12,301 nt of DNA, taken from positions 1 through 12,301 of the forward strand of contig CAZFNS010000028.1 in the NCBI GenBank assembly GCA_964520475.1. Direction: 5' to 3'. The stretch is from Ruminobacter sp964520475 (GTDB taxonomy: Bacteria; Pseudomonadota; Gammaproteobacteria; Enterobacterales; Succinivibrionaceae). A model generated the notes under the pieces. That model saw nothing but the letters and a program-made list of their open reading frames with translations. It searched no databases and was not told the origin of the DNA. Every line of letters begins with the position of its first letter. The first letter of the stretch is position 1. The position numbers and the translations under genes are program-made. Positions 1-5,227 of the stretch are shown here, one piece after another.

Positions 1-20
1 TAATGATAAATGGTAATTAT
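1..20. promoter_or_regulatory. possible Fur-family operator half-sites (cut by window edge)
   Basis: An isolated AT-rich island at the window edge begins with TAATGATAA, which matches nine consecutive bases of the classical Fur consensus (GATAATGATAATCATTATC). The second half matches poorly. It lies about 210 bases from the first gene start, so it could serve a promoter to the left of the window. This is pattern resemblance only. Confidence 0.2.
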
Positions 21-23
21 CCG

Positions 24-47
24 GGGCCGGGGGCCGGCCCCGGGGCC
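24..47. repeat. GC palindrome in leader region
   Basis: There is a perfect 12-base palindrome GGGGCCGGCCCC at 30-41, extending with two mismatched pairs to 24-47. No T-run follows on the plus strand, so it is not a standard intrinsic terminator for a gene arriving from the left. The 12-mer ATCCGGGGCCGG at 19-30 recurs directly at 96-107. The rest of 48-143 is GC-rich sequence with no gene that I can support. Confidence 0.4.
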
Positions 48-143
48 GCCGCGCGGGGACGGGGAGGATCCGCCGGGGCGGCGCCCCCGGGGAAGATCCG
101 GGGCCGGCGGGGCGCCGTTTCCGCCGCGCCGGCAAAATTAAGG

Positions 144-173
144 TTATTATTCGGGCCCGTCTTGTGTTAAGAT
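144..173 (+). promoter_or_regulatory. weak candidate sigma70 promoter for the HMA2/ATPase operon
   Basis: TTATTA (144-149) and TAAGAT (168-173) are separated by 18 bases inside the only AT-rich stretch of the leader. They match the -35 in 3 of 6 and the -10 in 4 of 6 positions. Transcription would start near 180, leaving about 50 bases of untranslated leader before the chosen TTG start at 230. It is supported mainly by position and base composition. Confidence 0.3.
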
Positions 174-229
174 TCCCCTATACGCGCCGGTTCCGGGGAA
201 CCGGCTCCCGCGTCTCACGGAGCCTGACA

Positions 230-535
230 TTGGATTTTTTCACGCTGTTTCTCGATCGGAGGGATCTCTTCCTGTCCACGGTGCGGGTCTCGAGCTACGT
301 GCCCGGCCGCATCAGGTGCTATTCCGATCTGATCAAGAACAATCCCGGCAACGTTTCCCGGATCAGGGACTATTTCTCCACGATCAAAGAGATAAAATCC
401 GTCAAGTTCAACGAGATCACCGGATCGGTGCTCATCGAGTACGATTCCGCGGAGGTGTCGCGGAACCGGGAGCTGCGCCTGCTGGAGCTGGAGCTCAGGC
501 GCAGGCGCGCGGCGCGGGCCGGCGGGCGGCTCTGA
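230..535 (+). CDS. small HMA2-like protein
   Basis: This encodes a 101-aa protein. I chose the TTG at 230 because GGAG (219-222) sits 7 bases upstream and homologous-looking sequence begins soon after; the longer in-frame GTG at 164 lacks such a site and adds an Arg-rich stretch. The core resembles the HMA2 domain, a relative of heavy-metal-associated domains: a VPGRIR motif near residues 24-29, then a helix, a KSVKFNEITGSVLIEYD strand pair, and a basic Glu/Arg/Leu-rich C-terminal helix. The CxxC metal site of classical HMA domains is absent; the single Cys follows the GRIR motif. It is soluble or peripheral, with no clear signal peptide. It is first of three genes leading to a P-type ATPase, suggesting a regulatory or cation-handling role for that pump. 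The family assignment is from memory of the fold pattern. Confidence 0.68.
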   Translation: MDFFTLFLDRRDLFLSTVRVSSYVPGRIRCYSDLIKNNPGNVSRIRDYFSTIKEIKSVKFNEITGSVLIEYDSAEVSRNRELRLLELELRRRRAARAGGRL

Positions 536-552
536 CGGGCAAGGGGGTGACG

Positions 553-1245
553 ATGAATTTCACGGCGGTTTCGATCGGCTTCGCGCTGATTCAGCCTTTC
601 CTAAAAACCATCATCAAAAGCTGGCACCGGCGCGAGCGGGAGAAGGAGTACGAGCAGACCAGGTTCACGCTCGTCCACGGCCTGAAGGGCCGGCGCCGCT
701 ACCGGAGCGCGCTCCTCAAGGATCCGGCCTTCGCGGCCAACATAGGCGCCGCCGTCGCGAAGCTCTCCGAGGACCGGCGCTTCATGAAGAGCGGCAGGAT
801 CACCCGGGTCGCGGCGAGCGCCCTCACCGGGACCGTCCTCTTCGAGTACACCTGCGACGACTCGCGCATCGACCTCATCGTCGGCGCGATCAACCGGAGC
901 GCCGAGAAGGCCGCGGGCATCCGCAGAAAGGAGCCGGCCCGCCCGGCGGCGGGACGGACGGGCGCCCCGGCCCTCGGTTACGACCGGAGCGGGGGCGCGG
1001 CGGCCGCCCCGGGAAGCGGGCGGCGGCGCGCGGACTCCACCCTGAGGACCGCGCTCAACTACATGACGGACCAGGTGAGCCGGAGCTTTTCCTACAACTT
1101 CGCCAACATCCTGGACATCTCCACGGTGATCGGCCTCGGGTTCATGGCCTGGGGCGCCTACAAGATCACCACCCTGAAACAGACCCCGAACGGCCCGCAG
1201 CTGCTGTGGTGGGGCTACCAGATGCTGGACGGCCGCAAGGGCTAG
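553..1245 (+). CDS. HMA2-like protein with C-terminal membrane segment
   Basis: This encodes a 230-aa protein starting at ATG 553, with AAGGGGG (540-546) as ribosome site, 17 bases after the previous gene. The N-terminus has a hydrophobic stretch (about residues 5-20). A degenerate HMA2-like unit follows at about 36-115: VHGLKGRRRY replaces the usual PGR-type motif, and LTGTVLFEY matches the strand seen in the preceding protein. A low-complexity Ala/Gly/Arg/Pro linker (about 125-160) then leads to a helix and a membrane segment around DISTVIGLGFMAWGAY. There is no CxxC. The order HMA2 protein, HMA2-membrane protein, P-type ATPase suggests a dedicated partner of the pump, perhaps an accessory or regulatory subunit. 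The precise function is unknown. An in-frame start at 316 would overlap the previous gene in another frame and is rejected. Confidence 0.65.
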   Translation: MNFTAVSIGFALIQPFLKTIIKSWHRREREKEYEQTRFTLVHGLKGRRRYRSALLKDPAFAANIGAAVAKLSEDRRFMKSGRITRVAASALTGTVLFEYTCDDSRIDLIVGAINRSAEKAAGIRRKEPARPAAGRTGAPALGYDRSGGAAAAPGSGRRRADSTLRTALNYMTDQVSRSFSYNFANILDISTVIGLGFMAWGAYKITTLKQTPNGPQLLWWGYQMLDGRKG

Positions 1246-1258
1246 GCCGGCGGGGCCC

Positions 1259-1308
1259 CGCGGGGGCCCGCGTTTTGCTTGCGCCGCCCGGAAGGGCGGC
1301 GGCGGAGG
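1259..1308 (+). promoter_or_regulatory. two hairpins and Shine-Dalgarno before the ATPase gene
   Basis: The 71-base spacer holds two consecutive inverted repeats. The first, CGCGGG-GG-CCCGCG (1259-1272), is followed by TTTT and resembles a weak terminator or attenuator. The second is an 8-bp perfect stem, CGCCGCCC/GGGCGGCG (1282-1289/1294-1301), closed by the GNRA-type loop GGAA. GGAGGG (1304-1309), the likely ribosome site for the ATPase, follows two bases later. The pair could reduce read-through or gate translation of the pump relative to the two HMA2 genes. Confidence 0.4.
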
Positions 1309-1316
1309 GTTCGCCG

Positions 1317-3464
1317 ATGAGCGTACGACTTGACATAAAACTCGCGAGAAGCATGACCAGAACCAAAAAGGCCCTGCTCGAGTTCCAAATGAGGAGGGTG
1401 AAGGGGGTCCTCGGCGCCCTGGTCACGGACGAAGACGTCCTGACCCTCCGCCTCGACCGCCGGGAGACGGCCGCCGCCGCGCGGGCCGAGCTCGATTACC
1501 TGCGGCCCGGCATCACGGCGCTGAGCCGCGCGCGCCGGCAGCGCGAGGAGATCCAGCGCGTCAAGGAGGACCTGCGCGCCTACCGGACCAACGCCGTCGT
1601 GTCCCTCGTCGGGTTCGGCCTGTTCGAGGCGGCCAGGAGACTCTCCCCGGATCTGTTCGCGAGCCTCGCCCCCGCGCGCTCGGCCTTCGTGCTCTACATC
1701 GCCCGGGAGATCCTCAGAAACGGCCTGTTCGGCCTGCTTAAGGACCGGGCCCCGAACGCCGACACCCTGACCTCCACCGCCGTGATCGCCTCCCTGGCCT
1801 CGGGGCGGCCCGAGTCGAGCCTGTCCCTGCTCGTGCTCTCCAACTTCGCCGAGATGCTGACGATCTCCGCCGCGGAGAAGGCCCGCCAGCACATTTCCTC
1901 GCTGCTCGCCATGGACGAGAAGTACGTGTGGAAGGTCGAGAACGGCGCGATAACCAAGATAAAGATCGACGACGTCCGGATCAACGACCTGGTCGCGGTC
2001 TACATCGGGGAGAAGATCTGCGTGGACGGCACGGTGGAGAAGGGCTCGGCTTACGTCGACCAGTCCTCGCTCACCGGCGAGTCGGTGCCGGTGCTGCGCC
2101 GGGAGGGCGATTTCGTGTACGCCGGCACGGTCCTCAAGAGCGGCGAGCTCACCGTCCGGGCGGCCAAGGTCGGCGACCAGACCAACCTCGCCCGGATCAT
2201 CCACATGGTGGAGAACGCCCAGAACCGGCGCGCCCCGATCCAGAACTTCGCCGACAAGATGGCCAACACCCTGGTGCCGGTGTCGTTCCTGTCGGCCGCG
2301 GTCGTGTACGCGATCACCCGCGACCTGCAGCGCGTGCTCAACATGTTCTTCATCGATTTCTCGTGCGGCCTCAAGCTCTCCACCTCGACCGCCATCTCCG
2401 CCTCGATAAGCAGGGCGGCCCAGATGGGCGTGCTGATCAAGGGCGGCAACTACATCGAGGCCCTCGCCGACATCGACACCATCATCCTCGACAAGACCGG
2501 CACGATCACCGACGGCCATCCGGTCCTCACCGGGGTGCACCCGTGCCGGGGCGCGACCGAGGAGGAGGTCGTCGTCCTCGCCGCGGCCGCCGAGCGCTTC
2601 TCGTCGCACCCGCTCGCCGAGGCGGTGATCGCCTACGCCGACGCGCGGGGCGCCGCCGCCGCGGCCGTGGCGCGCCGCGAGACCGTGGTCGGCCGCGGCA
2701 TCGCGGCCGAGGTGGCCGACGCCGGGGACGTGAAGGGCGGGACCGTGCTGGTGGGCAGCCGGGCGTTCATGGAGGAGCGCCGGGTCCGGGGCCTCAAATC
2801 CTTCGACGAAGGGGGGATCGCGGGCGGCGGCACCCTGGTCTACGTGGCCCGGAGCGGGCGGCTCCTGGGCGCCGTCCTCATCGAGGACCCGATCCGCCGC
2901 AACCTCAAGCGCTGCGTCAACCGCCTGCGGCGCCTGGGCGTCGACGAGATCCTGATGCTGACCGGCGACGCCGGCAAGGTGGCGCGCTACGTGACCGACG
3001 TTCTGGATCTCGACGGCTTCAGGGCCGAGGTGCTCCCGCACGAGAAGGCCGAGTTCGTGGCGGAGAAGCAGGCCAATTCCAAGGTGCTCATGGTGGGCGA
3101 CGGGATCAACGACGCGCCGGCGCTCGCCTACGCCGACGTCGGCGTGGCCATGGGCGGCAAGTCGACCGACATCGCCCTCGAGTCCGCGGACATCACCATC
3201 ACCTCCGACGAGCCGATGAAGCTGCCGATGGCGATGGAGCTCAGCAAGCGGACCATGGCCCTCGTGCGCCAGAACTTCGGCGCCACCATCGCCATCAACT
3301 CGGTGGCGATGATGCTGGGCGCGCTCGGCATGATCAACCCGCTGCTCGCCACCACGATCCACAACGCCTCGACCGTGGGCGTGGTCATCAACAGCTCGCG
3401 GATCCTGCTGCCGCCGCGCGGCCGCGGCCGCGCGGGCGAGGCGGGCCGGGACGGCGACTTCTGA
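1317..3464 (+). CDS. P1B-type (heavy-metal-like) cation-translocating P-type ATPase, atypical membrane motif
   Basis: This encodes a 715-aa inner-membrane P-type ATPase, predicted to export a cation at the cost of ATP. Start ATG 1317 follows GGAGGG. Visible landmarks are the actuator motif TGES (253-256), the phosphorylated Asp in DKTGT (D392), the P1B-specific nucleotide-domain HP (H431-P432 in SSHPLAEA) and the hinge GDGINDAP (594-601). Hydrophobic segments suggest eight helices: four before the actuator (about 92-185), two around residues 310-365, and two at the C-terminus containing HNASTVGVVINS. The ion-site helix reads FSCGLKLSTST with C350, so the usual Cys-Pro-Cys is replaced by Cys-Gly-Leu. 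The N-terminus (1-60) looks like half of a degraded HMA2 unit without CxxC. The class is certain. The ion is not; Mn-type exporters of the CtpC group are one possibility. It is third in an operon with two HMA2-like genes. Confidence 0.93.
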   Translation: MSVRLDIKLARSMTRTKKALLEFQMRRVKGVLGALVTDEDVLTLRLDRRETAAAARAELDYLRPGITALSRARRQREEIQRVKEDLRAYRTNAVVSLVGFGLFEAARRLSPDLFASLAPARSAFVLYIAREILRNGLFGLLKDRAPNADTLTSTAVIASLASGRPESSLSLLVLSNFAEMLTISAAEKARQHISSLLAMDEKYVWKVENGAITKIKIDDVRINDLVAVYIGEKICVDGTVEKGSAYVDQSSLTGESVPVLRREGDFVYAGTVLKSGELTVRAAKVGDQTNLARIIHMVENAQNRRAPIQNFADKMANTLVPVSFLSAAVVYAITRDLQRVLNMFFIDFSCGLKLSTSTAISASISRAAQMGVLIKGGNYIEALADIDTIILDKTGTITDGHPVLTGVHPCRGATEEEVVVLAAAAERFSSHPLAEAVIAYADARGAAAAAVARRETVVGRGIAAEVADAGDVKGGTVLVGSRAFMEERRVRGLKSFDEGGIAGGGTLVYVARSGRLLGAVLIEDPIRRNLKRCVNRLRRLGVDEILMLTGDAGKVARYVTDVLDLDGFRAEVLPHEKAEFVAEKQANSKVLMVGDGINDAPALAYADVGVAMGGKSTDIALESADITITSDEPMKLPMAMELSKRTMALVRQNFGATIAINSVAMMLGALGMINPLLATTIHNASTVGVVINSSRILLPPRGRGRAGEAGRDGDF

Positions 3465-3476
3465 AAATAAAATCGC

Positions 3477-3505
3477 TTACCCCGGGCGGGGAGTTCTGCT
3501 ATAAT
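3477..3505 (+). promoter_or_regulatory. extended -10 promoter for the 79-aa protein gene
   Basis: TGCTATAAT at 3497-3505 is a perfect TATAAT with the TGn extension. A poor -35 (TTACCC, 3477-3482) lies 17 bases upstream. Transcription should begin near 3512, leaving about 46 bases of leader. The promoter begins 12 bases after the ATPase stop, so the small gene can be expressed independently of the pump. Confidence 0.7.
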
Positions 3506-3557
3506 GCGGATTTGTTTGGAACGGCCTGCGAAGGCTACTTAAGACTGGAGACTGGAT

Positions 3558-3797
3558 ATGGTTATTGACAAGGGCGTCGTCGTGGCCGCCCTCGCGGGCG
3601 TGGTAATCGGAGCCGCGGGCCACAAGATTTACACCGAACACAAGGAGGAGATCCTCCGGGCGCTGAAGAAGCTGTCGAGCGCGGGCGCGGGCGCGGAAGC
3701 CCCCGAGGCCGCCGGGGACGCGGACATCCCCCTCGAGGAACTCGAGGCCCAGAAGGAGCGGCTCGAGGATCTGATCGCCGAGCAGAAGGCCAAATAA
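3558..3797 (+). CDS. small membrane-anchored coiled-coil protein (DUF6110-like?)
   Basis: This encodes a 79-aa protein starting at ATG 3558, with GGAG at 3547-3550. One hydrophobic segment (about residues 6-22, rich in Gly, Ala and Val) is followed by GHKIYTEHKEEILRALKK, an Ala/Glu-rich linker, and a charged helix EELEAQKERLEDLIAEQK likely to form a short coiled coil. The layout, a Gly-rich membrane helix, then Lys-x-Tyr, then an amphipathic helix, recalls the small DUF6110 family that I remember beside HMA2-associated P-type ATPases. This is a tentative memory-based match. It lies 93 bases after the ATPase, with its own promoter and a strong terminator, and may be a small partner or regulator of the pump. 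Another possibility is a YtxH-like or generic membrane-tethered stress protein. Confidence 0.75.
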   Translation: MVIDKGVVVAALAGVVIGAAGHKIYTEHKEEILRALKKLSSAGAGAEAPEAAGDADIPLEELEAQKERLEDLIAEQKAK

Positions 3798-3815
3798 CGG
3801 CGCGGGACGCCGGCG

Positions 3816-3849
3816 ATCCCGGGGCGCGGGCGCGCCCCGGGATTTTTTT
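3816..3849 (+). terminator. strong Rho-independent terminator
   Basis: A perfect 12-bp stem (ATCCCGGGGCGC at 3816-3827 with its complement at 3832-3843) has a 4-base GGGC loop and runs into seven T (3843-3849). It starts 18 bases after the small-protein stop and separates the ATPase block from the efflux operon. Confidence 0.93.
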
Positions 3850-3891
3850 GCGTCCGCGCGGCCGGAATTTGCGCGTTTGCGACCGATTGAA

Positions 3892-3911
3892 ACAATTTGT
3901 CATAATTTGAC
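3892..3911. promoter_or_regulatory. candidate operator dyads overlapping the macA -35
   Basis: Two adjacent AT-rich dyads stand out from the GC-rich surroundings. ACAATTTGT (3892-3900) is perfect around its central T. GTCATAATTTGAC (3899-3911) has five of six pairs complementary and runs into the -35 hexamer at 3907. The position suits a repressor, but no regulator gene is adjacent and the dyads are short. Confidence 0.25.
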
Positions 3912-3935
3912 GGGCCGCGTGCACTACAATTTAAT
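3907..3935 (+). promoter_or_regulatory. sigma70-type promoter of the macAB operon
   Basis: TTGACG (3907-3912) and TTTAAT (3930-3935) each match consensus at five of six positions and are separated by the ideal 17 bases. The start point would be near 3942, giving a leader of about 68 bases before macA. It lies just after the upstream terminator, as expected for a new transcription unit. Confidence 0.7.
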
Positions 3936-3960
3936 GCAAAGGGGTTCGCGCGAGCGGACG

Positions 3961-3994
3961 GCGGCGGTCCCGGGGGACCGGCCGGCCGCTTTTT
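3961..3994 (+). promoter_or_regulatory. leader hairpin with U-run, possible attenuator before macA
   Basis: In the macA leader, GGTCC (3966-3970) pairs with GGACC (3975-3979) across a CGGG loop. The flanking GCGGC (3961-3965) can pair with GCCGC (3985-3989) if GGCCG is bulged. Five T follow at 3990-3994. The ribosome site GGAG (4000-4003) and ATG 4010 come immediately after. The shape is terminator-like, but the bulge makes it imperfect. Confidence 0.35.
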
Positions 3995-4009
3995 CCGACG
4001 GAGTTTTTT

Positions 4010-5200
4010 ATGAAGAAGCTTATCCTGGCCCTGGTCGCGGCCGGCGCCGCCTGCGGGTTCGCGGCGTACAAATATTTCGAGAAGCCCGAGCTGGAGTTCA
4101 TGACCATCCGGCCGGCGCGGGGCGACGTGATCGAGACGGTGCTCGCCGCCGGCACGCTCGTCGGGCGCAACGAGGTGGAGGTGGGCGCCCAGGTGAACGG
4201 GCAGATCCAGAAGCTGTACGTGAGTTTGGGCGACCGGGTGAAGAAGGGGGACATGATCGCCGAGATCGACCCGCGCACCCAGATCAACAACCTCGCGGCC
4301 GCCCGGGCCGAGCTGCGCATCGCCGAGGCCGCCAAGCGGCAGACCCTGGCCCAGCTCCGCCAGCAGGAGCTCGAGTACGAGCGCCAGGTCAAGATGAAGA
4401 AGGGCAACGCCACCTCCGACGCCGACCTCGAGCTCGCCGAGGCCAACCTGACCCAGACCCGGGCCAAGATCGAGACCTGCGACGCCGACATCGAAAAGGC
4501 CAAGATCCAGGTGTCCACCGCCGAGACCAACCTCGGCTACACCAAGATCACGGCCCCGCGCGACGGGGTGATCATCGGCATCGTGACCGAGGAGGGCCAG
4601 ACCGTCGTTTCGACCCAGACCGCCCCGACCATCGTCAAGATCGCCGATCTGGACACCATGACCGTCGAGGCCGAGATCTCCGAGGCGGACGTCGTGAACG
4701 TCCGGCCGGGCATGGAGGCCTACTTCACCGTGCTCGGGCTGCCCGGGCGCCGCTTCGAGACCGTGTTCCGGGCCATCGAGCCGGCCACCGAGTCCGAAAG
4801 CTCCGCCTCGTCGAACGCGTCGTCCGCCGCGGCGACCACCGAGGCCATCTACTACAACGCGCTGCTCGACGTCGACAACTCCGAGGGGATCCTCCGCAAG
4901 TCCATGACCGCCGAGGTCACCATCGTGCTCGGGGAGAGCCGGAACGTCATCTACCTGCCCATCGCCGTGCTCAACCAGAGCCTCGGGGACAACAAGTACA
5001 AGGTTTACGTGAAGACCCCGGACGGCGCCGAGGAACGGATCGTCACCGTCGGGCGCAAGGACAACATCAACTACGAGATCGTCGAGGGGGTCACCGAGGA
5101 GGACGAGGTCATCATCGGCTCCGACGTGGCCACCGCCGAGGCGGCCGCCATGGCGGCCTCGCAGTCCCGCCGGCGCGGCCGCCGCGGGCCCCGCCTGTAA
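4010..5200 (+). CDS. macA: MacA-type periplasmic adaptor (membrane fusion protein)
   Basis: This encodes a 396-aa HlyD/RND-type adaptor linking the MacB ATPase-permease to an outer-membrane channel. Start ATG 4010 follows GGAG by six T. An N-terminal hydrophobic segment (about residues 4-20) anchors or exports the protein. The biotinyl-lipoyl half VEVGAQVNGQIQKLYVSLGD and its return half GYTKITAPRDGVIIGIV flank a long coiled-coil hairpin (about 95-180) rich in Ala, Glu, Gln and Lys. Beta-barrel and membrane-proximal domains follow, with DMTV-like strands and YLPIAVL. A Ser/Ala-rich insertion (262-279) sits before IYYNALLDVDN, where E. coli MacA as I remember it is shorter; it may be a flexible loop. 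The C-terminus is unusually basic. It is first gene of macA-macB-outer membrane factor, 27 bases before macB. Likely substrates by family are macrolides, lipopeptides, protoporphyrin or peptide toxins. Confidence 0.93.
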   Translation: MKKLILALVAAGAACGFAAYKYFEKPELEFMTIRPARGDVIETVLAAGTLVGRNEVEVGAQVNGQIQKLYVSLGDRVKKGDMIAEIDPRTQINNLAAARAELRIAEAAKRQTLAQLRQQELEYERQVKMKKGNATSDADLELAEANLTQTRAKIETCDADIEKAKIQVSTAETNLGYTKITAPRDGVIIGIVTEEGQTVVSTQTAPTIVKIADLDTMTVEAEISEADVVNVRPGMEAYFTVLGLPGRRFETVFRAIEPATESESSASSNASSAAATTEAIYYNALLDVDNSEGILRKSMTAEVTIVLGESRNVIYLPIAVLNQSLGDNKYKVYVKTPDGAEERIVTVGRKDNINYEIVEGVTEEDEVIIGSDVATAEAAAMAASQSRRRGRRGPRL

Positions 5201-5227
5201 GCGGCGCCGTCCGGGAGGGGAAACGAC

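Noticed and set aside
164..229. A longer GTG start for the first HMA2-like gene
   Set aside because: It has no ribosome site at a suitable distance, overlaps the putative -10 element and adds an Arg-rich stretch outside the domain. The TTG at 230 has GGAG 7 bases upstream.
1242..3362. A 706-codon open frame on the minus strand
   Set aside because: It is antisense to the P-type ATPase, with biased His/Asp/Gly/Arg composition and no recognisable domain. It is explained by high GC at third codon positions.
1928..3568. A 546-codon plus-strand open frame
   Set aside because: It is a shifted frame of the ATPase, almost entirely Arg/Gly/Ala/Pro. The ATPase frame carries all catalytic motifs.
3887..3906. 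TTGAAA followed by CATAAT as a promoter
   Set aside because: The hexamers are only 8 bases apart. The TTGACG/TTTAAT pair with 17-base spacing just downstream is far better.
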